From contig MARA01000008.1 in NCBI GenBank assembly GCA_001792895.1, forward strand, positions 310,001 to 374,000: a stretch of DNA of 64,000 nucleotides, written 5' to 3'. This stretch comes from Lentinus brumalis. Lineage: Eukaryota > Basidiomycota > Agaricomycetes > Polyporales > Polyporaceae. Numbering within the stretch: position 1 is the stretch's first letter; every line of letters starts with the position of its first letter. The translations under genes and the position numbers were made by a program. Under the pieces are notes generated by a model. The model made no database searches, had not been told where the DNA came from, and saw only the letters and a list, made by a program, of their open reading frames with translations. Positions 54,701 to 64,000 of this stretch are shown here, piece by piece.

Positions 54701-56379
54701 ACGACGACGCTCCGGGCTTCTCGATCCTTCGCTTGGTTAGTATCTTTCATCTTGTCCCAGAGGTCTCGCTTCTTATGTCCTGACATATGGTTCGACGAGA
54801 ACAGGTCGAATTCCTCCGCTTCCTGTGCCTACTACCCCATCGTCGTCAAAGGGATGGGGCACTCGCAGTACGTCTTTCCCTTCCGACGGATGGTCAGACG
54901 ACTATGTCGTGAATCCCCAGTGGACTGTCGCATACCGTAAGGTGCAAATTTCTAGAGCTTGAAAGCACCCTTCGAGACGGCCACGAGCTTCTATGACATT
55001 GTGGCATTCGGCTTCATTATCATCAATATTGGGGTCTCTATGACGATCTCCTCGATTCCTCACCATGAACGAGCACGTCCAGGGCGTCGGGGCCGTGACG
55101 TCTCATGTTTCCAGGATATGGGACAGGCTGGCCACGTCGCGTGGATGTTTGTGGCGCTCGTTGCCCGACGACGAGGCTGTAGCCTCGCGGGAAGCCCCAC
55201 CGACCCAGACTCGCGCATGCTGCTGCATCATCATCGATTGCGGATGGATCCCATTTGGAGTTGCGTGTTCAGCGGGCGATCTCGAGGTCGTTGTCGAAAG
55301 AGCGCTGATGATGAACGCAGAAACTCTTATGTGCTGTGGCCGAGTGCGCAGGTCCTCCCCTTGACATGATCTCCATCACTGTGCGGGTTATCACAACGAG
55401 GTCTCCTGATTGCTGCCCCAACTGCTCAATGCTGCTCTGATGCGCTCAATAACGACTCCGGGAGCCACAGCAGGCCACAGTCAGAGTCCAGACGTCCGAC
55501 CGGTTATGTTGTGATTAAACAGTTGTGTCATCGGTCCGCTGACAATTCCCACAGCCCCGTACCCGTGATGCCGGACTAAAACCCTCTAGGCAAACTCCGC
55601 CGTGAACCTGGCCGTGCGATGCAGTCGATGAACCTCACAGGAGTGCTTCGAAGGAGCGAAGAGTCGCGAAGGACTGCGGCAGGAACCATTCTCTGTACGA
55701 CGGACTTCGCGCGAGGAAGCCCGTTGGACGTGTCGAACGTGAGCAGGTAAGCGCCAGGTCGTGACGTGAATAATATATCTTTCAGAACGCGTTCTGATCT
55801 GCTTCACTTGCGTGGTGGGAGATTCCGTTAGCTTCCGGGCCGCCTGAACAAAGTAGCCCTCCGAAGAGGCAAATTCGTCAAGGATTCGGTTTGGCTCGCG
55901 GAAATGAACGACGCATGGCACTGCGACTGAATGGCATGAGAACGTCGACAAGCAACAAGCTTCGGTCGTTGCTGGCACGCAGGGAATGCGGCCGTTGCAC
56001 AGGCTGCGAGGCGTAGCTGTGGCGGAGGCTGGCAGATATGCAGATGCGGGGAGCCCAGATCGTGGCCGGTGTTTCTTGCCAAACGCGGACAAGAGACGGC
56101 GGCGGCCTCGTAGCGAGCCAACCAGAAGCCTCGCGTGGGGTCTTTCTCTGATCCCGCGGCTGCAGCTCCCAATCGGGCATGTGCTGACCGATTGATCTCC
56201 AGGCCAAGGGACTAGCGCGGTACCGTCGACGCGGTTCGCTCGCGCGCGCGAATATAAGCCTCATGGATGCCGACCTGAACACCGTTCGCCAATGTCTTGC
56301 TGTCGGCTGGCATTCACCACCATTTCTCTTGCTTTCTGAACTTTCTTCTTTCGCTGTCCGCGCATGACCATCGCGTGCG
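51789..56379. other. 4.6 kb without a recognisable gene
   Basis: Many medium open frames on both strands (up to 179 codons at 55,878-56,417, minus) but none with a known motif or plausible splice pattern. No terminal repeats or transposase motifs were found. It may hold decayed gene or transposon remains or a non-coding transcript. The right end contains the promoter of the arrestin-like gene. Confidence 0.5.
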
Positions 56380-58134
56380 ATGCTTCGTCGGCCCACCCTG
56401 CGCGTTGACCCCAACATCGGGAAGGAGAAGGACGCGCCGCCGCCCCCTCCTCTCCTTTCGGACGTCGACTACCCACACAACTCCGTCTTCCGGTGAGCAT
56501 CCTCTTCTGCACACCCGAACCTACCCATAGACGTGTCCCCAGCTCCTCGCAGTTGGAGGTCCACGTGCGGAGCCCGTCGGTCAAGATCCACCGTGCGGCC
56601 AACTACGACATTCGATCTCTGCCTGTCTTCGGTGATCATGACAAGGTGACAGGCCAGGTCCTCCTTGACGTCGCCCTGTGCGCCACCCCAGGGCGTTTGA
56701 CGATCCTCGTATGTGTGCCTGTCCATACGATCGCGATTCAGCTCGCCTTATCTCCGTGCCCGGCCTGCAGCTTCAAGGAAGCTTCGTCTACTTGTCGCCC
56801 AATGTTGGCAAGTCCGAGCTCGACGACTACGTTGAGTCACCACGTGTGGACAAGAACAGGCATGTCTTCTTCACGTCCGTCGACACGCGCCCCACGGGGG
56901 AGCTCGACAGCCCCCGGTCCACGACGTCGCTTCGCGACGCGTTCTTCGCTGCCAGCGTACGAGGGCGTGGGCGGGAGCGTCGTCCAAGTCAATCAACACT
57001 ACGCGGCGCGCTTCGGCCGTATGCTTACGCGTTCGACTTACCCCGGTCGGAGCAGTCAGGTCAAGAGCTGCCTCCGACATTCTCCTCTGTCGCAACCGGG
57101 GAGTGTGGACCACGATCTCGCCCGTGTGTTGAGCGCGCAGAGGTGTCGTACAGTGTCACGGCGGTATGGGAAGCCGCCGATGGTAGCGACAGGGTACTGT
57201 GAGCACTTGGAATTATCTCACTTCCCTGCAGATACTGATATCTGTCTGTTGTAGCGTTGAGGCGCCCATCATCTACCAGCCTGACCCTGACTTCGAATCC
57301 TTCGATGGACGTGCACAATCGGAGTCATGGCTCGAGATTCCCCTCAAGGCTGACCGACAGTTGCCCATGACATGTTGCGTGAGTCTCTGTCCATTTGCGA
57401 GGTGAAATGACCGACACTGATCACTGAAATGCTAGGTCACTCTTCCCCATCCGGCGACCTTCTCCCGCTCAAGTTCAATATCGTACTTCGTCGTGTTTAC
57501 CACGACCCCGCGGTCGTCCACTCTCGCCCGAGAAATTGCCTCTGATGCGACCATCTCCGTTTCACTGCTACGCGAGGTCCGCATCGACGCCATCATCCCG
57601 CGCTATACAACACCCACCGCGTCGTCGACGCCGTCGACATCAAGTGACGAGTCCGATATGCCGCCTGTATCCTCGCGCCGGCTATTGAGGCGGGTCGTCA
57701 AGAGCTCTGGAACAAATAGCCGGGCGGGGTCGCTCACGCGAACGACTAGCCGAACGCGAACAGGCGGTCCTCCCTCGGAGAAGCCGCTCCCGCAGCTCCC
57801 CTCTCCGGGAATATCGGAGTCGCGCGCCCTCTACACCGACGTGTCCGTTGGGTTCCCAAAACGCCCCCGGTATCGTTGCGAGCCAGGCCAGAGACACCCC
57901 ACGCTGGAGGAGCACAAGGCGCTACCGGACGGGTTGTATAAGGGCAAGATCCAGCTCGATAAGCATATGCTTCCGACATTCGACTGGGCTGGCGTGCGCG
58001 TCAAGGTGCGTTGTTCAGTACTTTTGTCGTCAAATGTGAGGCTCACGCGGGTATGGTCTCAGTACTACCTTGATGTCTCAGTTATCTTTGGGCAGGACCA
58101 GCTGCGCGCTCGCGTACCTCTGCGCATATCATGA
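56380..58134 (+). CDS. Arrestin-like (alpha-arrestin type) protein
   Basis: Six exons (56,380-56,492, 56,543-56,708, 56,771-57,198, 57,255-57,378, 57,436-58,005, 58,063-58,134) join without a frame break and give about 490 residues. Start MLRRPTLRVDPNIGKEKD. The N-terminal part has an arrestin-like beta sheet pattern: LEVHVRSPSVKIHRA, DKVTGQVLLDVAL, GRLTI..LQGSFVYLSP, and ERAEVSYSVTAVWEAADG with the following strands. The second half has TLPHPATFSRS and FVVFTTTP, a Ser/Thr/Arg-rich loop and a last strand pair (LDVSVIFGQDQLRARVPL). Fungal arrestin-like proteins usually link membrane cargo to ubiquitin ligases. No clear PPxY motif was seen, so the partner is open. Confidence 0.75.
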
Positions 58135-59179
58135 CATTGACGTATCTCCACGCTACTGCAGGCCTATGGACACACTTCACACAGCGTCTCCCTTTCCACC
58201 CTCTCACCCCTTCATCCCCGCATACTTGGTCACTTATTCGCTTGTTTAACTCAACCGCACTCCCCGGACCTTTTCAATTGTACAAAATTCGCATCGCACC
58301 TTCCCACACACGATACCCTACCCCCCGCTTGTACGTGACGTCTGCACGCCTGCATAGTACTGTTCGTACGTTCCGTTCTCTACCCCTGACCGCTGCCTAC
58401 TACTCGTAAAACCTCTCTGCCTCTATCTCTACCTCTGTCTCTGTCTAGCTGCATCCGACTCTGCCCTGCCTCTGCCCCCTGCCCCCTGCCCCTGCCGGCC
58501 ACGGTGACACCTCTTGGCACTCTCATTCTCCCTATGCACGCCGTCCTTCTCGCTTGTCGTCACATATGCACTCGTATCTATGCATGCCGCCGCAGTCGGC
58601 ACTTCGTCTGGCTAGACCTCTCAGTCGCAGGGCCCTCGTGGTGCGTGTACGTCCTCTGTTGGCGTTGCCTTCAGTCATGCGTCAGAAGAGGTGATGTGGC
58701 GGGCGGGCTTGTCGGATTGTCGACCTGTCCACATACCTATCCGGGCCTGCGCTCCGTTAATGTTCGTCCTTCCGTAATCACTGGTAAGCACGACATGCGG
58801 TCGCGAAGGCGGGCGACAGCGCGTCCCGAAGTCCGACGTTTGTTCGCCGTCATCAGAAGCGCAGGAAGCAGGGCGGAGAGCAACGACATTGTCGCCCGCT
58901 GCGGTATCCTTCGCAAAAAAAAAAGATCGAAGCTGGTGAGGTGTCGAGGTTATCAATGCGGAGGGCCGTGTCATATTACGTCGTGGGCGCGGAACGCTCA
59001 AGCGGGGGCTTGATTGCAGTCCATGAACACCCTCAGGCTATTAGTCTGACGTTCGTGCTAGAAGTGCCGAATGTTGTACAGTCTCAAAGTCAATGTACAT
59101 GGGTGTACTGAATCATAGTCATTGGATAAGTACAATCATCATGGTTTAGGTTTCGCGCACTTGCGATTTCGTCCACCAC
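58135..59179. other. Intergenic, no gene seen
   Basis: About 1 kb with C/T-rich low-complexity stretches (58,410-58,500, tctctacctctgtctctgtc type) and an A-run at 58,915. The longest frame (58,504-59,013, 169 codons) has no recognisable motif. Confidence 0.5.
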
Positions 59180-61217
59180 TCAGGAGCTGGGTGCGGTACA
59201 GTTGAAGTCGAGCTAGAGCACGAGATATATAATCAGCCTTACTTTGATCCGTGCGATGAAATACAAAAGACACAAGGGTGAAAACGTACCTGAGCCTGCG
59301 TAGCTATGTTTTTGCATATGTACTTCGTCGACGTTGTGTTGCCCCCGGCGGTGAGGTGCGTGCCCGTCGCGGTGATGTCGTTGCACGTGGCCGAACACTC
59401 AATGTCGACCACGACGCTGCCCTCGCGGCCGGAAGACGTCCCGGTTACGTTGTAGTCTGCATGCGAGGGATGAGTGAGTATACACGCAAAGTACAGACTG
59501 TGAAGACGTACAATGGACGTCAGAAATGCTGAGATTGCTCGGGTACTGCGCGCAGACGTCCGCGTTGGTGGAGTAACACTGCGATGGGTGTGAGATGGAG
59601 ACTTCGATAAATCCCTGTGTTGGACTCACCTGGTCGATGAGGATCGGGTTGTCGACGTTCTGGACTGTATACGGAAGCCCCTGCGGGTCAGCTCTGCTTG
59701 TCCTGCGGCGAGCGATGGACGCACCGTGGAAATCCCTAAACGTGATGTTCCTGACGTAGCCAGTGCCACCGCCCATCGTGCTTTCTGCGAACCGTTAGTA
59801 TCCCTTACAACGCCATGAGGATGTGCGGGGAACATACGGGGGCTGGGGTTTCCACCGAACACCTTGATGCGAGCTCCGTTTTGCGCGTTGAGCATCGTGA
59901 TGTTCTTCACGAACACATTTGCGACGATGTCCATCTCGCCAGCGTACTGCGAGAACGCCCGTGAGCAACCGCTGAATATGAGGGCACGAAGACATACGTA
60001 CCTGGCCAAGACTGCCGACGGAGATGCCGTGCGAGCCGTTGCACCACATGTTCTGGACGATGATGTTGGTGCTGTTCGGCTTGAACGCTGTGTCCCCATG
60101 AGCCCGGCAGACAAACGTTGAACGTGAGAGCACGCACAAACGCAGTCATCATCGTTGTTCACGTGCGAATTCTCGATAGTGACGTCAGAGGAGCGGTAGA
60201 TATCCCATCCATCTAAGTAAGCAGGAAGTGAGACCGGAAGCAGGACGGAGATCTCTGACCAACTCACCTGAATTCGCGGTCGGAGAGCTTGAGTACGACA
60301 CCGTGTTGATGCTGAGAGGCATATCAGCCAGAGTCGCGGACGGTGAGCGGAACAGGACTCACTGAATATTGGTGTACGTGACGTGCGAGCTCTGATACAC
60401 GAACTATAGGAACATATCTTCAGAAGCGGCCACACGATCACAGACGCAAAATAGCCTACGTTGTTCTAAGGTGAGGTACACCGTCAGCAAGATGGAGACA
60501 GGGCTGGTAAGCGACCACCTACCCAGAAGGGCGAGCCAATCTGCTTGATGTTCTCAATCTTGACGTTCGTGGAATTTCCGACCGTTAGTGGGATGGGTCG
60601 GGCAAAGGTCCTAGACGATCCACCGGCAGTGCCAGAGTCCTATTTGTGTAGCAATCCAATTAAGTGACGTGAGTGGGAGTAAAAATGTAAAGATGCCCAC
60701 GTGCGTGTTGTTGTATGTGTCCCACCAGACTTGACCGTTGCCGTCAATCGTTCCGCCACCATACAAGTGAATGTCTTTCCCAGACAGCCACCAGGCCGTG
60801 GTACTGCATATGGAAGTCAGCAGGAGATATTCGATTGATCACAATTTATGACGTACGCGTTCTGATAGGTGAGGTAGAGACTCTGAGGCGACCACTTGGC
60901 AATGTCCGGCGTATACTGGACTGAACTTGCGGTCAATCGAGGACGCAAAGTAAAGCACTGGAGATATACTCACCAGTACCGCTCAACTCAATCTCAACAT
61001 TGTCCAAGTTCTCGGTCTTGAGGAGTGTGTCGACAACGTAGTACTTGTCAAGGACGATCTTCGAGTTCTTCGCGCACTTCTTGAACGCGGAGTTGATGGC
61101 TGGGCCGTCGTCCTCGCCGCCACCAATCGCAGCAACCTTGCATGTCTTACGCGTAGAAGTAGCCCGCGCGAGTGCGAGTGCAGCCAACGAGGTTACGGTG
61201 AGGAATTTGGCGAGCAT
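59180..61217 (-). CDS. Exo-polygalacturonase-like glycoside hydrolase family 28 enzyme
   Basis: Start at 61,217 with a secretion signal ([19 protein letters not shown]). About a dozen small introns. GH28 landmarks: [12 protein letters not shown], the parallel beta-helix strands [14 protein letters not shown] and QIGSPFW, the catalytic NSDGWD and [19 protein letters not shown] (His), and [10 protein letters not shown] (the RIK motif), then [16 protein letters not shown] instead of the usual NTDG is a mild variant. The final exon ends [10 protein letters not shown] at 59,180. It hydrolyses alpha-1,4-linked galacturonic acid in pectin, outside the cell; the layout fits the exo-acting group, but endo activity cannot be ruled out. 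Head-to-head with LSM8 across 333 bases. Confidence 0.88.
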
Positions 61218-61550
61218 GTCGACACTGGGAGGGTGAGGGGGCCACGGCTTGCCCCCATCGTCGTCGCCGCCGTCTTATGTCGTTCCGCTACAGTCACGAG
61301 AACCTCCCCGAGGCTAACATAGCGGTCCGGGGCGTGTGCAGCCGTCATCGTCGTGGTCTCTGGTCAGGAGGGATAACGCGTGCAGGCGCCCGACGCATCC
61401 CGGCGCGTCCTGGCGCGTCTCCATCACGTGGGCGCTTTCGGGACCCAGGTCACTCCTTGCCGGCCCCCTGGACACCGCGGTGGCGGGTGGCTGGCCGTCG
61501 ACGTACTCTCGTCCTTCACCATCGTTGTCCCCGCCGACATCCAGCGGACC
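61218..61550. promoter_or_regulatory. Divergent intergenic region, GH28 gene / LSM8
   Basis: 333 bases between the GH28 start (minus) and the LSM8 start (plus). No motif was assigned with confidence. Confidence 0.45.
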
Positions 61551-62113
61551 ATGGCTGGCCTACAGCCCTATGTCGACCGTACGTGTTGTCTTTACGTGAG
61601 TAACGTCGGTGCTGATGCGCTTTCGACGATGCAGACCGTGTCCTCCTCATCCTGCAGGATGGCCGAGCAATCGTGGTATGTAAAGCAACTCCGCATCCCC
61701 ACCCGATGTACTAACGGCTCCTTTTTTCTGGTCATCCGTCTCATCTACTGGCGTCTCTGCCTCGTTCATCCTGACACCCCGGACCGCGCGGCTGCAGGGC
61801 GTGATGGCGGGGTTCGACCAAAAGTCCAATGTCGTCCTCTCGGACAGCAAGGAGCGAGTGTACAGCATGGAGGAGGGCGTGGAGGAGATACCGCTCGGGC
61901 TCTACCTTGTGAAGGGCGATCAGATGTACGTGACCCTCCGTTCGTCCGTCTGTGCTTGGCATGTCTCCCCAGCGTGCCGCTCCCCGGATGCGCTACCACA
62001 CACGGCTGACGGCGGCTCGCAGCGTGCTCATAGGAGAGCTAGACGAAGCAGCCGACAAGGCCGTTGACCTGTCGACCATACGTGCCGAACCCCTGCCCCC
62101 AATACGATACTGA
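61551..62113 (+). CDS. LSM8: U6 snRNA-associated Sm-like protein LSm8
   Basis: Four exons (61,551-61,578, 61,635-61,675, 61,798-61,925, 62,023-62,113) give exactly 95 residues, the usual size. The Sm1 motif is in VDHRVLLILQDGR and VGVMAGFDQKSNVVL, followed by ERVYSMEEGVEEIPLG; the Sm2 motif is YLVKGDQIVLIGELDE. The C-terminal end is DLSTIRAEPLPPIRY. LSm8 replaces LSm1 in the nuclear LSm2-8 ring that binds the 3' oligo(U) end of U6 snRNA for splicing. The start MAGLQPYVD is family-like. Confidence 0.93.
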
Positions 62114-63332
62114 CGCCGACTTGGCTCATTCTATCCGGCCCATGTCGCCCTTCGTATTGCAAGCGGGACGGAGGGGTGCTCTATGTCACCACGGCGCGCC
62201 GTCACATCCATCGGCGCAAGAGATCCCGCCCATCGAGTATATGACAGAAGCCTCCGCACCGTCGGCTAGGCTCCCAGGAGAGGTGCCTCGAGAGAGGACG
62301 CCGAGTATGGGACGGAGATGCAAAGCGTGCATGGCACCAGGTGCCGAGGACGATATGGTGCAGTGGTCTTTGTGTTCTGTAAGCAACAACATGAACTCTA
62401 CTTCGAAGCAGTTCCATTTCACCGTACTATTCATATGTAGTGATACATCCGCGGGTCTGCCAACACCAGGTAAGGCGGTACATGTCACTTGGTCGTCTTT
62501 GATTATCTGAAGGTGCGTACTTCCGCAAAGTTTGCGATAATTATCTCAATAACTGATGTGGACGGATGCAGTGTACATGTTCCGCCGGCGTCGATTCTTC
62601 ATTCAACGCCTGTTTGATCATATCTGAGCAAACAACTGCACTTCCATGCCAAGTCTCGCGAACATTGATTCTGCGCGATGCTGAGTCGCAGGTTGAGCTT
62701 TCTATTCGTTACGCTCAGGCCTCATCCCGCCCTTCGTTGACCGCTCCCACTGCTGCAACAGGGTACTTACAGTTCCCAGGCTGGACCTGCTCACGGCGCA
62801 TTTCGTCCCATGGCAGAGCAGCGCTGCGATGGTTGCTTCTACCCGTCCGAAGCTTCAAGCGCTCCGATAAATATCGGCGTCGTCGTGGTCACTTTGGGAG
62901 GAGGACTGGCCAGCGCGGGTCGACGTGTCTTCGTTAGGTATGGTGTAAGCCAGAGTAAGTAGAGAGTCGCTCTTGTATGTGTCAATCGATTAAGTAAAGT
63001 GGGCTTACTACTTAACTTGCGGGCGCTCAAGATGTTCCGAGGTTATCCCGGACGGCAACGTCTTTCGACTTTCCGCTGTCCACGAGTGCTGAGAGAGATA
63101 CGTGGAACAATCTTTCTGTCGCTTGTGCGTCCTTGGCAGTCCCTTGGTAGCCCTGAACGGGCTGCGTACACCGTGTCACAATCCAACCGTACGCGCTGGA
63201 TACCGCTACTTAATAGGAGAGGGTCCGCGAGCTCCACAGAAGAATCATCTACCGCGACCACCACTACGCCATAGCAGTGAGCCTCCTCCCTTTGGTTGAA
63301 GCTGTCGATGTACTCTACTGATCTGCTACAAG
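62114..63332. other. Intergenic, no gene seen
   Basis: About 1.2 kb between LSM8 and the MFS transporter. Open frames up to 148 codons lack recognisable motifs. The last few hundred bases should be the transporter promoter. Confidence 0.5.
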
Positions 63333-64000
63333 ATGGAAGTCGAACTGCCCACAATCCGCACACGTCCTCCACACCCCGGATTACCTGACGAAGCGGCAAG
63401 CGACAATGTTCGACATCTCAGGAAAAGCCTGGAGGTAGTAGAGACCGGACCAACCGAAAGCTCCCAGTCGGTGGACCCCCCCGCGACGGCCGTGCCGGCG
63501 TTGACCCCTGCGTTTCGGCGGACAGCGCAGTTACAGTTTGCAGTGCTCTGTTGGACGTTGTTCCTCGCCGGCTGGAACGACGGTACGACCGGCCCTCTGC
63601 TGCCTCGCATGCAGAGTGTATACCATGTGCGTCGCTCGCTCTTCACGATGTCAGAGTGCTGCTGACCCCGTCGCTTGGCGCTTCGAATTTAGGTCGGCTT
63701 TGCTCTTGTGTCAATGATCTTCATTGCCAACTGTATCGTAGGTCACTTCGAGGACACGTCTGTCATGAGATACCAAAGGGTACTGACCAGCATACTAGGG
63801 CTTCATAGCTGGTGCAGTCCTCAACGTCTGGCTTACAGACCGGTTAGGCTTCGGCACTGTGAGTGCTCTTCCCGGCGCGTGTATCTTGGTCCACTGTTGA
63901 CAGTCATCATGGGCTTCGCGAGAACAGGTCATGGTAGTTGGTAAGGCTCTCCGTACAGCCCTCCACACGGTTTGCAATCTAATGCGCTGTGGCAGGTTCC
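63333..64000 (+). CDS. MFS transporter, N-terminal part (cut by window end)
   Basis: Start MEVELPTIRTRPPHPGLP. A ~65 residue polar N-terminus is followed by the first membrane helix (LQFAVLCWTLFLAGWNDG), TTGPLLPRMQSVYH and, after an intron (gtgcgtcgct...ttag), VGFALVSMIFIANCI, then GFIAGAVLNVWLTDRLGFG. GWNDGTTGPLLPR near helix 1 is typical of a fungal MFS group related to BSC6-like and sugar-type permeases. The substrate is unknown. The remaining helices lie outside the window. Confidence 0.75.

Noticed and set aside
55878..56417. 179-codon minus-strand frame overlapping the arrestin-like gene start
   Set aside because: It overlaps the well-supported first exon on the other strand and shows no family signal.

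Overview
The window is fungal nuclear DNA, most likely from an agaricomycete basidiomycete (a polypore-type wood-decay fungus is a guess). Evidence: GC-rich genes cut by many 45-70 base GT-AG introns, a DUF1769 protein, a DUF7918 protein, an F-box protein, an arrestin-like protein, GH28 polygalacturonase, LSM8, mL45 and a Mix17/CHCHD2 protein, plus KDZ (Kyakuja-Dileera-Zisupton) transposons with a TET/JBP-type dioxygenase, a combination known from basidiomycetes. All families were recognised by eye; no search was run.

Left part (1-43,200): a tandem segmental duplication of a roughly 9.5 kb unit. Each unit holds a DUF1769 gene (copies A, B, C), the start of a DUF7918 gene, and a 6.5 kb spacer with no convincing gene. 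Only the last unit (C) runs into a complete DUF7918 gene; copies A and B break at the same base. Units A and B share a tract of about 4.4 kb that is almost identical, with more diverged sequence on both sides, which suggests gene conversion. All three DUF1769 copies need a -1 frame change at the same G-run.

Inserted element (8,318-30,528): between units A and B, just upstream of DUF1769 copy B, sits a 22.2 kb KDZ transposon with ~470 bp near-identical terminal inverted repeats and a 7 bp target duplication (tcgcact). The uninterrupted site is present in unit C. Its own genes are a coiled-coil protein, an HMG-like accessory protein and a CxC1-type KDZ transposase. Inside an intron of the accessory gene sits a second KDZ transposon (11,878-24,624), also with a 7 bp duplication (gatattc) and imperfect ~100 bp inverted repeats full of TGATACATCA palindromes. 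It carries a W-rich accessory protein, a protein with two RNase H1 N-terminal-like modules, a small helical protein, a TET/JBP-like 2OG-Fe(II) dioxygenase and a CxC2-type KDZ transposase. The last two are transcribed divergently from a gap of about 185 bp. The whole is a transposon within a transposon, and both transposases look intact.

Right part (43,200-64,000): ordinary single-copy genes in this order: DUF7918 (+), F-box/LRR-like (+), a serine-rich unknown (-), mL45 (-) head-to-head with Mix17/CHCHD2 (+), a 4.6 kb stretch without a recognisable gene, an arrestin-like protein (+), exo-polygalacturonase (-) head-to-head with LSM8 (+), and the 5' part of an MFS transporter (+) cut by the window edge.
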